This document shows, one piece after another, positions 23,970 through 32,568 of a stretch of 59,896 bases of DNA. Below the pieces are notes generated by a model. It was not told the origin of the DNA and did not search any database. It saw only the letters and a program-made list of their open reading frames with translations. Positions within the stretch are counted from its first letter, which is position 1. Each line of letters starts with the position of its first letter. Both the position numbers and the translations under genes were made by a program. This DNA is from AG25 sp035604455. GTDB taxonomy: Bacteria; Gemmatimonadota; Gemmatimonadetes; Gemmatimonadales; GWC2-71-9. Location: positions 1 through 59,896 of the forward strand of contig DATNIM010000148.1 in NCBI GenBank assembly GCA_035604455.1, read 5' to 3'.

Positions 23970-26900
23970 ATGCTACGCTGGTTGGGCTTTCCTTTCGGTC
24001 GCGTGGCGGGCGTTGTCGCCGGGCTCTTAATCCTCGCATCGGTGGCGACCGCGCAGGTGGGGTCGACGACCGACATCCTCACCGGAACGATCCGCGGGCC
24101 GGACGGGCAGCCCCTCGCCGGTGCCCTGGTCACCGCCCTGTCGCTCGAGACGCAGCTCACGCGCGAAGCAAAGACGAGCGCCCGGGGGCGCTACACCATC
24201 GTCTTTCCGGACGGCGGTGGCCAATATCGGCTGACCGTGCGCTACATCGGGTACCCGGTCACCCAGCTCAGCGTCATCCGCCAGGCCGACGAAGACCGCC
24301 TCGTGACCGATGTCGCGATGACGACGCAGCCGATCGAGCTCGAACCCGTGACCGTGCGGGCCCGTCGCGGCCCGCCGGCGCAGGGACGCCCGACTCCCGG
24401 GGAAACGGGCCAGAATCTGAACCCGGAGGTGATGGAGCGGCTGCCCCTGGACGCGTCGGACCTGAACGTCCTCGCGACGCTCGCGCCGGGCGTCGTCGGG
24501 CTCGGGTCCACTGATTCGACCGATGCCGCCTTCTCGGTCGCGGGGCTGCGGCCCACGGCGAACGAGGTGACGCTCGACGGCTTGCAGTTCGGCTCGGGTA
24601 GCGTGCCGCAGGATGGCATTCGCAGCACGCGCGTCATCACGAGCACGTACGACGTCGCGCGCGGGGAGTTCTCGGGCGGCTTGGTCGCTTCGACGACCCG
24701 CGGCGGCACGAACACCCCGGCCGGCTCGTGGACCTATACGCTCCGCGATCAGTCGCTCTCCTGGGGCCCGGGAGCGTCATCGCCCTTCACGCAGGGATAC
24801 ACGCAGCAGCAATTCGGCGGCGGGTTCGGGGGGCCGCTGATCCACGACAAGCTGTTCGGGTTCGTGGCCCTCCAGGGGCGGTGGCGGACGCAGCCGCTGC
24901 CTTCGATCATGTCGGCCGACGCGGCTACCCTGGCACGGCTCGGCCTCTCCCCGGACTCCGTGGCCCACTACCTGAACATCCTTGGGAACCTGGGCGTCCC
25001 GCTCGGCGCCCCCGCCGTGTCCGCCGACAAGGGGACGACGCTCGACAATGCGCTCGCGCGCTTCGACTGGATGATCTCGAACACCCAGACGTTGATGCTG
25101 CGGGGGGACTGGCGCCTGAACTCGCTCGATCCCTCAGGGGTCGGCGCGCTCGCACTGCCGCAAAACGGTGGCGAGCGCTCGGGGTGGAGCGGGGGCGTGA
25201 TGGCGACCCTCACGTCCTATTTCGGCAACGGGTTCATCAACGAGTTCCGGGGATACCTCTCCACGAACCAGAACAGCTCGACGCCCTTCGTCGTCGGGCC
25301 GGACGGGCGCGTGCAGATCTCCTCGCCCCTCGCCGACACGGCCCTCGCCACCAACACCCTCACCTTCGGCGGGAACGGCGGGATGCCGCAGCAGACGAAC
25401 CAGACCGCGTTCGAGGGAACGGACGAGATCTCGCGCCTCTTCGGGACGAGCCACCGGGTGAAGTTCGGTCTCTTCACGCGGCTGACGAGCATCAACGACG
25501 AGATCATGCCGAACGCGAACGGCACGTTCACCTACAGCTCGCTCGGCGCGCTCGCCGCCGACAGTCCGAGCGTCTTTACCCGTACGCTGCTCGCGCCGAC
25601 GGAAGCTGGCACCGCGCAAGAAGGGGCGTTGTACCTCGGGGACACGTGGCGCCCGCGCCCAGGCCTGCAGCTCACCTACGGCGCCCGGCTCGAGGGCTCG
25701 CGCTTCGAGGGCGCGCCGGCGCTTAATGCCGCCGTGGACTCGGCGTTCGACGTCCAGACGGACGCGATCCCGTCTGATGTGGAAGTGACCCCGCGGGTCG
25801 GCTTCACGTGGTTCTCCGGCGGATCGAACGGCTTTCTCGCCCGCACCGTCATCACGGGCGGCGGGGGCGAGTTCCGCAGCCCGACCCCGACCACGCTCTA
25901 CACGTCGGCGCTCGCGGCCCCCGGGGTGTCGAGCGTCCAGGCGCAACTGTATTGCGTCGGCGCCGGCGTGCCCACGCCCGACTGGGGCACGCTGCTCCAG
26001 GACCCCTCGAACATTCCGACGACGTGCACCGCCGCGGCGCCCACGGCCACCGCGGCCGCGCTGCCCACGGTCGTCACGTTCGCGCCGAACTTCGCCGCCC
26101 CGCGCACGTGGCGGGGGTCCCTCGGCATCCAGCAGCGGGTCGGCGTCTACACGGTGTCGTTGAGCGGGAACTTCACCGAAGGCGTGAGCCAGTACGCCTT
26201 TCAGGACCTGAATCTCGGGTCCGCTCAATTCACGCTCCCGGCCGAGGATAACCGGCCGGTCTACGTCCCCGCGGCGTCGATTGTTCCGTCGACCGGGGCC
26301 GTGCCCTTCGATCTCTCGCGTCTCGATCCCGCGTTCGGATCGGTGCTCGAGATCAATTCGGCGCTGCGATCGGAAGCGGGCCAGGGCATCTTGAGCGTCT
26401 CCGGCACGACGAGCCACGGGGCCGTTTTCCAGGTGTCATACACCTACACTCGTGCGCGCGACCAGTCGTCCTTCTCCTCGGGGTCGGCGCTGCAGGGGTT
26501 CGCCGCGGCGACGACGAGCGGCAACCCGAATGTCGCCGAATGGGCGACGAGCGACTACGAGCGGCGGCACAGCTTCCTCGCGACGCTCACCTATCCGATC
26601 AGCGGGGCATTCGAGGTCACGGTCATTGGACGGCTGATGTCGGGCATGCCGTTCACGCCGATCGTCGGTCAGGACATCAACGGGGACGGCGCGCGCAACG
26701 ATCGCGCGTTCCTGTTCAACCCGGCCACCACGGCGGATACGTCGGTGGCGAACGGCATGCAGCGTCTGTTGACGAGCGGCCCGGGCTGGGTGCGGAGCTG
26801 CCTCCAGGGCCTCGGGTCGATCGCCGGGCGCAACAGCTGCACGGGCCCGTGGGAACCGTCGCTCGACTTCCAAATCAATTGGCGGCCGTCCTTCTTCAAC

Positions 26901-27605
26901 CTGAACCGGCGGCTCACGCTCTCGCTCGTGACGATCAATCTGCTCGCGGGTGTGGACCAGCTCCTCCACGGGGCGAACAACCTCCAGGGTTGGGGCATCG
27001 CGAGCCCGCCGAATCCAGTGCTCCTGAACGTCACGGGGTTCGACCCCGTGTCGCAGGGCTTCCTCTATACGGTGAACGGGCGCTTCGGGGCGACCGGGGG
27101 CAACTCGCCGACCCTCGTGCCTTTCCAGATTGGTCTCCAGGGGCATCTCGCGATCGGCCCGGACCCCACGCGCGACCGGTTGAACGCGCTATTCGGGGGT
27201 GGGCGTGGGGGAGGGGGTGGGGGAGGCGGCGCAGGGGGTGGGCAAAACGCGTTCATGGCTCGCTTCGCGCGAGCGCTTCCCAATCCGCTGCGCGACATCC
27301 TGGCTCTCCATGATTCACTCGCGCTCTCGTCCGATCAGACGACGCGCCTCTTGGAGATCGCCGATTCGCTCGACACTCATAACCGAGTGGTCGCCGATTC
27401 CGTCCAGGCCGCGATCGAGCGCGCCGGCAGTAATCCCGATCCGGCCGTGCTGTTTGCCGCGATCCGGCCGAAGCTCGCCGCCGGGCGGGAGGCCGTGCGG
27501 AAGGCCCTCAATGAAGCGCGGGCCGTGCTCACGGCAGCGCAGTGGGCGAAGCTGCCCGATTCGATCAGGAATCCGCAGCAGCGCGGCCGGCGTCCCCCGG
27601 ACTAA
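23970..27605 (+). CDS. TonB-dependent receptor with N-terminal carboxypeptidase-like domain and C-terminal Spy/CpxP-like domain
   Basis: A 1211-residue outer-membrane receptor. The signal peptide ends near VATAQ. A carboxypeptidase regulatory-like domain (about 20-115; LTGTIRGPDGQPLAGALVTA) precedes the plug (DASDLNVLATLAPGVVGLGS, NEVTLDGLQFGSG). The barrel continues to about 1080. A Gly-rich linker then leads to about 105 residues of helices with two LTxxQ-like motifs (LSSDQTTRL and LTAAQWAKL), as in Spy/CpxP periplasmic chaperones. The first two modules are common for OmpA-related TonB receptors; the last is unusual. ATG 23970 gives the signal peptide; TTG 23949 is an alternative. The substrate is unknown. 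Confidence 0.87.
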   Translation: MLRWLGFPFGRVAGVVAGLLILASVATAQVGSTTDILTGTIRGPDGQPLAGALVTALSLETQLTREAKTSARGRYTIVFPDGGGQYRLTVRYIGYPVTQLSVIRQADEDRLVTDVAMTTQPIELEPVTVRARRGPPAQGRPTPGETGQNLNPEVMERLPLDASDLNVLATLAPGVVGLGSTDSTDAAFSVAGLRPTANEVTLDGLQFGSGSVPQDGIRSTRVITSTYDVARGEFSGGLVASTTRGGTNTPAGSWTYTLRDQSLSWGPGASSPFTQGYTQQQFGGGFGGPLIHDKLFGFVALQGRWRTQPLPSIMSADAATLARLGLSPDSVAHYLNILGNLGVPLGAPAVSADKGTTLDNALARFDWMISNTQTLMLRGDWRLNSLDPSGVGALALPQNGGERSGWSGGVMATLTSYFGNGFINEFRGYLSTNQNSSTPFVVGPDGRVQISSPLADTALATNTLTFGGNGGMPQQTNQTAFEGTDEISRLFGTSHRVKFGLFTRLTSINDEIMPNANGTFTYSSLGALAADSPSVFTRTLLAPTEAGTAQEGALYLGDTWRPRPGLQLTYGARLEGSRFEGAPALNAAVDSAFDVQTDAIPSDVEVTPRVGFTWFSGGSNGFLARTVITGGGGEFRSPTPTTLYTSALAAPGVSSVQAQLYCVGAGVPTPDWGTLLQDPSNIPTTCTAAAPTATAAALPTVVTFAPNFAAPRTWRGSLGIQQRVGVYTVSLSGNFTEGVSQYAFQDLNLGSAQFTLPAEDNRPVYVPAASIVPSTGAVPFDLSRLDPAFGSVLEINSALRSEAGQGILSVSGTTSHGAVFQVSYTYTRARDQSSFSSGSALQGFAAATTSGNPNVAEWATSDYERRHSFLATLTYPISGAFEVTVIGRLMSGMPFTPIVGQDINGDGARNDRAFLFNPATTADTSVANGMQRLLTSGPGWVRSCLQGLGSIAGRNSCTGPWEPSLDFQINWRPSFFNLNRRLTLSLVTINLLAGVDQLLHGANNLQGWGIASPPNPVLLNVTGFDPVSQGFLYTVNGRFGATGGNSPTLVPFQIGLQGHLAIGPDPTRDRLNALFGGGRGGGGGGGGAGGGQNAFMARFARALPNPLRDILALHDSLALSSDQTTRLLEIADSLDTHNRVVADSVQAAIERAGSNPDPAVLFAAIRPKLAAGREAVRKALNEARAVLTAAQWAKLPDSIRNPQQRGRRPPD
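27195..27242 (+). repeat. G-run tract encoding the poly-Gly linker
   Basis: Several runs of three to five G separated by single bases lie in the receptor gene, on the coding strand, just before the Spy-like domain. They could form a G-quadruplex and are prone to slippage, which would switch the C-terminal domain out of frame. Confidence 0.7.
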
Positions 27606-27664
27606 GAGACTCGGAGCCCGGACGCCCGGGCTTCCACGACGTTCAGATCCGAGCGAGGTTGGGG

Positions 27665-28417
27665 ATGGTCCACTCTCCCTCGGAGCTACCCGTGATCCCC
27701 GATCCCCTACGCGATCACCCGGTCGTCCCCCACGACCAATGGGTCGCCGCCCGCGAGGCGCTCCTCGCGCAGGAAAAGGCGTTCACGCGCGCCAAGGACG
27801 ACCTGACGCGGCAACGCCGGTCGCTGCCGTGGGAACGCGTTGAGAAGGCCTATGTGTTCGACGCGCCGAGTGGCAGAGAGACGCTCGCCGACTTGTTCGA
27901 CGGGCGCAGTCAGCTCGTCGTCTACCATTTCATGTTCGGCCCCGAGATGCGAATGGGCTGTAAGCACTGCTCGTTCTGGGCTGATCATTACGATGGACCC
28001 GGCCTGCACCTCCCCTACCGCGACGTCTCGTTCGTGGCGATCTCACGCACCCCGCTCGCCCAGATCGAGGCGTTCAAACAGCGCATGGGGTGGCGGTTCA
28101 AGTGGGTGTCGTCCGGCGACACGGACTTCAATTACGACCTCGGAGTGTCCTTCACGTCGGATGAATTAGAGCAAGGGACGATGGTTTACAACTACGAACC
28201 CACGGACGCAGGTGGGCGCGACCGCGAGGGGCTGAGCGTCTTCTACCAGAGCCCCGACGGCACGGTCTTCCACACGTACTCCTGCTACGCGCGAGGGATC
28301 GAATCCTTGAACGGGACCTATCATTTCCTCGATCTCGTCCCCAAGGGCCGCGACGAGAACCCGGACGATCCCCAGAGCTGGGTCAGACACCACGATCGCT
28401 ACGCACCCCAGGGCTGA
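27665..28417 (+). CDS. DUF899 thioredoxin-like protein
   Basis: The protein of 250 residues has the DUF899 pattern: VAAREALLAQEKAFTRAKDD, QLVVYHFMFGPEMRMGCKHC, then FWADHYDGPGLHL and YNYEPTDAG. The thioredoxin-like fold carries GCKHC, a possible redox or metal pair. Its reaction is not established. The start ATG 27665 gives the usual N-terminus. It is 59 bases downstream of the receptor gene with no visible functional tie. Confidence 0.88.
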   Translation: MVHSPSELPVIPDPLRDHPVVPHDQWVAAREALLAQEKAFTRAKDDLTRQRRSLPWERVEKAYVFDAPSGRETLADLFDGRSQLVVYHFMFGPEMRMGCKHCSFWADHYDGPGLHLPYRDVSFVAISRTPLAQIEAFKQRMGWRFKWVSSGDTDFNYDLGVSFTSDELEQGTMVYNYEPTDAGGRDREGLSVFYQSPDGTVFHTYSCYARGIESLNGTYHFLDLVPKGRDENPDDPQSWVRHHDRYAPQG

Positions 28418-28531
28418 TGGTCTCACGGCCTGAAACCGCTGTGAGCTCGGGCGGGCGCGGGGGAAATTGCGTCCTTGGCGTCCGGCACGACGGCCTGATC
28501 GACGCAAATCGGTCCGACCGCCGGCGGTACG

Positions 28532-29587
28532 ATGCCTAGCTTCGCGGTCGTCGGGGCGGGGGCGATCGGTGGGTATCTCGGCACACTCCTCGCTGCGGGG
28601 GGCGAGCCGGTGACGTTCATCGCGCGCGGTGCCAATCTCGCGGCGATCCGCGATCGCGGGATGACGGTCACGCTCGAGGATGGACGGGAGGTGGTCGCGC
28701 GCCACGTGCGCGCGTGCGCAAGCCTCGCGGAGGCGGGTGCTCACGACGTCGTTCTGCTCACCGTGAAGGCTCATCAGGTGGCGGACGTCGCGCCGGAGTT
28801 GCCGCGACTCTTCCATCAGGACACGGCGCTCGTGACCATGCAAAACGGGATCCCGTGGTGGTATTTCCAACGCCACGGCGGCCCGCTTGACGGAATGCCG
28901 GTGCACGCCGCCGATCCCGACGGCTCGATCACCCGAACGGTCGAGCCCACGCGCATTATCGGGAGCATCGTGTATCCGGCGGCGACGCTCGTCGCACCCG
29001 GCGTCGTACGGGTAGTCGAGGGCAGACGCTTTACGCTGGGCGAACTCGACGGCTCGATCAGTCCGCGGATTCAAATGATCGCGCAGAATCTGACCAAGGC
29101 CGGGTTCAAGGCGCCGATCACGAAAGACATTCGCGGCGAAATCTGGCTCAAGTTGCTCGGCAACCTGAGCCTCAATCCGCTCAGCGCCCTCACGCACGCG
29201 ACCCTCGTGGACCTGCTCCAGTTCCCGCTGACCCGCGACCTGTGCGCCGCCATGATGCGGGAAGGAGAAGCGGTCGCGGCGAAGCTGGGAATTACCTTGC
29301 CCGTGAGCATCGAGCGCCGGATGGCGGGGGCGGAGCGCGTCGGCGCCCACAAGACCTCGATGCTGCAGGACGTGGAACAGGGCAAGCACCCGGAAATCGA
29401 AGCGTTGGTGGGCGCGGTGGTCGAGCTCGGTCGTGCCACGGATGTCCCGACACCCCGCATCGAAGCGGTGTATGCCTGCGTGAGTCTGCTCGCGAAGACG
29501 CTCGCCGACCAGGACGCGAAGGTGGTTCTGGAGCCGGCGGCGCGAGGCAGCACCCCGCACGCGACGAACGATGCACGTGCGACCTGA
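28532..29587 (+). CDS. Ketopantoate reductase-like oxidoreductase (ApbA/PanE family)
   Basis: NADPH-dependent 2-oxoacid reductase family, 351 residues. The Rossmann start is AVVGAGAIGGYLGTLLAAGG, followed by VVLLTVKAHQ and MQNGIPWWYF. In the C-terminal domain, EIWLKLLGNLSLNPLSALT carries the conserved Lys/Asn. Typical PanE proteins are about 300 residues, so this is longer and may act on another 2-oxoacid; several paralogues of this family are not pantoate enzymes. The next gene is an acyl-CoA ligase 30 bases on, so the two may share a pathway. Confidence 0.85.
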   Translation: MPSFAVVGAGAIGGYLGTLLAAGGEPVTFIARGANLAAIRDRGMTVTLEDGREVVARHVRACASLAEAGAHDVVLLTVKAHQVADVAPELPRLFHQDTALVTMQNGIPWWYFQRHGGPLDGMPVHAADPDGSITRTVEPTRIIGSIVYPAATLVAPGVVRVVEGRRFTLGELDGSISPRIQMIAQNLTKAGFKAPITKDIRGEIWLKLLGNLSLNPLSALTHATLVDLLQFPLTRDLCAAMMREGEAVAAKLGITLPVSIERRMAGAERVGAHKTSMLQDVEQGKHPEIEALVGAVVELGRATDVPTPRIEAVYACVSLLAKTLADQDAKVVLEPAARGSTPHATNDARAT

Positions 29588-29617
29588 GGCCCGCGCCCGT
29601 CGGCCCGAGCGTGTAGC

Positions 29618-31141
29618 ATGAGCGCGCTCGCGACGGTCGCCACGCTGCTTGACGCGGGGAACGCCCAGGCCGTCGCCATCGGCAGCCCCGGCGGTCGGCC
29701 GCTCACATTCGGTGCCCTACGCGCCGCGATCGGGCGAACGGTGAAGAGCCTCTCCGCGTATGGCATCGCGCCCAACGACCGGATCGCAATCGTTCTCGAG
29801 AACGGCCCCGAGGCGGCGGTGGCGTTCCTCGCCGTGGCGGTGGGGGCTACGGCCGCGCCGCTCAACCCGAGTTATCGGGCGGAGGAGTTCGAGTTCTACC
29901 TCACAGACCTCCACGCGAAACTGCTCATCGTCGGGCAGGACAGCGCGTCCCCGGCGCTCGGGGTCGCGTCCAAGCTCGGCATTCCCGTGGCCCGGGTCGT
30001 GGCCCATCCGGAGCAGGGCGCCGGCACGTTCTCCCTCGAGTTCTCGGGCGCCGGGCCCCGCGCGGGGAAGGCCCTCGTCCCCAGCTCCGAGGACGTTGCC
30101 CTGGTGCTGCATACGTCCGGCACGACCTCTCGGCCGAAGATCGTCCCGCTCACGCAGCGGAACCTCGTCGCTTCGGTGAGGAACATCCGTGCCACGCTCC
30201 AGTTCTCTCCGGACGATCGCGGGCTCTGCATCATGCCGCTCTTCCACATCCACGGCCTCATGACGGGGCTCCTCGCTCCGCTCTCGGCCGGTGGCGCCGT
30301 GTGGTGCACACCCGGGTTCAACACGCTCAAGTTCTTTACGTGGATGGCCGAAGCGCACCCCACGTGGTACTCGGGCGTGCCGACCATGCACCAGGCGATT
30401 CTCCTGCGGGCGGGACACCATGCCGGAACGATCAGGGAGAATCCGTTGCGCTTCGTGCGGTCGTCGTCCTCGGCCCTCCCGCGGCCCGTGTTCGCCCAGC
30501 TCGAAGCGGTCTTCCACGCGCCGGTAGTCGAGTCGTTCGGCATGACGGAGGCGGCGCACCAAGTGACGAGCAATCCGCTTCCCCCAGAGCCGCGCCGCCC
30601 CGGGACCGTGGGTCCCGCCGCGGGCCCCGCAGTGCAGATCCTGGACGAAGAGGGGGACGCCGTCGCTCCCGGCATGCCCGGCGAGATCGTGATCCGCGGC
30701 GAGAATGTCATGAGCGGTTACGAGAACAACCCCGTGGCGAACGCCGAGGCGTTCGTCCACGGTTGGTTTCGGACGGGCGACCAGGGGGTGATGGACGCCG
30801 ATGGGTATGTGAGCATCACCGGCCGCCTGAAGGAGATCATCAACCGGGGTGGGGAAAAGATCTCACCGCGCGAGGTGGACGAAATCCTGATGACCCACCC
30901 GGCGGTCCATCAGTGCGTCACGTTCGCGCTGCCGCACGAGATGCTCGGGGAAGAAGTCGCGGCGGCGATCGTGCTGCGAGCGGGCGCGGCCGCCACGGAC
31001 AAGGAACTGCGTCAGTTCGCGGCCGTCCACCTTGCGGACTTCAAAGTGCCCCGCAAGATCCTCATTCTGCAGGAGATCCCGGTCGGGGCGACGGGCAAGC
31101 TTCAACGCATCGGACTAGCGGCGAAACTCGGGCTAGCCTGA
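29618..31141 (+). CDS. AMP-dependent acyl-CoA synthetase/ligase
   Basis: The protein (507 residues) activates a carboxylic acid as acyl-AMP and transfers it to CoA. Motifs: P-loop-like LHTSGTTSRPKIVPLTQRN, the FGMTEAAHQV core, GWFRTGDQGVMDADGY and the catalytic Lys near the end (VGATGKLQRIGL). The length and blocks resemble the AAE3/oxalyl-CoA synthetase branch, but that cannot be proved from the sequence alone. It follows the ketopantoate-reductase-like gene closely. Confidence 0.88.
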   Translation: MSALATVATLLDAGNAQAVAIGSPGGRPLTFGALRAAIGRTVKSLSAYGIAPNDRIAIVLENGPEAAVAFLAVAVGATAAPLNPSYRAEEFEFYLTDLHAKLLIVGQDSASPALGVASKLGIPVARVVAHPEQGAGTFSLEFSGAGPRAGKALVPSSEDVALVLHTSGTTSRPKIVPLTQRNLVASVRNIRATLQFSPDDRGLCIMPLFHIHGLMTGLLAPLSAGGAVWCTPGFNTLKFFTWMAEAHPTWYSGVPTMHQAILLRAGHHAGTIRENPLRFVRSSSSALPRPVFAQLEAVFHAPVVESFGMTEAAHQVTSNPLPPEPRRPGTVGPAAGPAVQILDEEGDAVAPGMPGEIVIRGENVMSGYENNPVANAEAFVHGWFRTGDQGVMDADGYVSITGRLKEIINRGGEKISPREVDEILMTHPAVHQCVTFALPHEMLGEEVAAAIVLRAGAAATDKELRQFAAVHLADFKVPRKILILQEIPVGATGKLQRIGLAAKLGLA

Positions 31142-31237
31142 TCCTTAGAGCGCTAGGACAAGGCACAGCCCTTCGTCCACCCGCGGTCATCAACGCGATG
31201 GGAACCCTTCCGGAGCGCTCGGTGATAGGAGGACAAT

Positions 31238-31633
31238 ATGAAGAAGGGCGGGTCGCAGAGAGCTGAGTCTCCATCCGATTTGATAGACGCGAGAATCGAG
31301 GAGCTGGGCGACTGGAGGGGCGAGTTGCTCTCCCGCCTTCGCGCGCTGATCCAGAAGGCGGACCCCGAAGTGACCGAAGACTGGAAGTGGGCGAATCCAG
31401 TCTGGTCGCATAGCGGGCTGATCTGCACCGGCGAGACCTACAAGAAGGTCGTGAAGATGACCTTCGCCAAGGGCGCCGCACTGAAGGATCCTTCCGGGCT
31501 CTTTAACTCGAGCCTCGAAGGGAACGTGAGGCGGGCCATCGACTTCCATGAAGGGGAGAAAATTGACGAAGCGGCGCTGAAGGCTCTCATTCGCGCGGCC
31601 GTCGCCTTGAACAAGGCTTCGGCCCGCGGCTAA
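31238..31633 (+). CDS. DUF1801 domain protein
   Basis: The 131-residue product contains LLSRLRALIQKADPEVTEDW, KWANPVWSHSGLICTGETYK and MTFAKGAALKDPSGLFNSSL, matching the YdhG/DUF1801 pattern. The function is unknown for the family; cytosolic. ATG 31238 has an excellent AGGAGG six bases upstream. It is a single gene, 97 bases after the ligase. Confidence 0.88.
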   Translation: MKKGGSQRAESPSDLIDARIEELGDWRGELLSRLRALIQKADPEVTEDWKWANPVWSHSGLICTGETYKKVVKMTFAKGAALKDPSGLFNSSLEGNVRRAIDFHEGEKIDEAALKALIRAAVALNKASARG

Positions 31634-31891
31634 GTCCCGAGGTCGACTGCCTTGGAGGGCACTTGCTCCATACGCCAGTCCGCGCGCCCTCGGTCACGGG
31701 CAGCGTTACGCGGATACGCGTCCCTTGTCCAGGGTGCGATGTAATCACGGTTCCCTGCGTCTTTGATCTCGGAGAGCACTCCGTCCCCTAACTCTCGTAA
31801 TTCCAGACCACGTGGAACGCGCAGGGCCCTACGGCTTCGGAGTCTTTCGGGGTCATGATCCAAGAAGCGGGGCTCGTGGTGTCGGAGGAGC

Positions 31892-32335
31892 TCAGCGACC
31901 CAAGCGCCGCTTGGGCGTCGCCTCGCGCGCCACCATCACATCGGTGGCCTTGATGATGGCCAGTGCCTCATCGCCTCGCCGGAGGCCCAGCTCGTCTATC
32001 GCGTCTCGCGTGATAACCGCCGTCAACACCTGATCTCCCACTCGGAGACGCACCTGCCCGACCAACCCGTCCAGGCGGACTTCCTCGACGAACCCCCGTA
32101 GCCGATTGCGACCGCTCAGGGCCACGATGAGCCCGGTCGCCGCGGTGGGTGCGTCACCCGACGTCGGCACCGCCGTGCGGTGCGCGAGCAGGCGCTCGAC
32201 TTCGGCGTCGGTCACCCGATGGTGGCCGCCCACGGTCTGCGTGGTGCGAACTCGCCCCTGGTAGATCCACTGCTTAAAGGTGGAATACCCAATACCGAGC
32301 CGATCAGCCGCTGCCCGCACGGTTAACATCGCCAT
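31892..32335 (-). CDS. HTH-TOBE (Mop) transcriptional regulator, probably molybdate-responsive
   Basis: The protein (147 residues) has an N-terminal MerR/excisionase-type helix-turn-helix (LTVRAAADRLGIGYSTFKQW, GGHHRVTDAEVERLL) and a C-terminal TOBE/Mop domain (LSGRNRLRGFVEEVRLDGLV, VITRDAIDELGLRRGDEA). TOBE/Mop domains bind molybdate or tungstate. This short architecture could sense molybdate like a minimal ModE. ATG 32335 has GGGAG seven bases upstream. It is divergent from an outer-membrane protein gene, a possible target. No modABC genes are visible. Confidence 0.88.
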   Translation of the reverse strand: MAMLTVRAAADRLGIGYSTFKQWIYQGRVRTTQTVGGHHRVTDAEVERLLAHRTAVPTSGDAPTAATGLIVALSGRNRLRGFVEEVRLDGLVGQVRLRVGDQVLTAVITRDAIDELGLRRGDEALAIIKATDVMVAREATPKRRLGR

Positions 32336-32487
32336 CAGCGCACTCCCTTACCCGTGTCCAACGTAGACCTCGGTCGCCCCGCCGCCGGCTTCGTCGCGGC
32401 AGATGGATCACGCGCCGCGAAACCCTGCGGCTGCTGGGGAATGGGACGGACAATAAGGTGGCACAATTTAGGGCGATTCGATCCGCT

Positions 32488-32516
32488 TTGACCATATCGT
32501 TTCGGTCGTTTATCTC
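32488..32516 (+). promoter_or_regulatory. Weak promoter-like pair upstream of outer-membrane gene
   Basis: TTGACC (five of six), 17 bases, TATCTC (three of six), 53 bases before the start. The spacer includes a CGTTT direct repeat. Given the divergent HTH-TOBE gene, its site could be here. Confidence 0.3.
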
Positions 32517-32568
32517 TCTCCCGGGCATCGCCGCGGGACACCAACACGAGGAACCGACCCTAGCCCCG

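Noticed and set aside
23477..24160. A 227-codon minus-strand frame across the intergenic gap and into the receptor start
   Set aside because: Overlaps the receptor signal-peptide region and has an implausible Arg/Gly/Cys composition.
31630..31863. A 77-codon minus-strand frame downstream of the HTH-TOBE gene
   Set aside because: No ribosome site or recognised domain; possible remnant, but the support is too weak to list.
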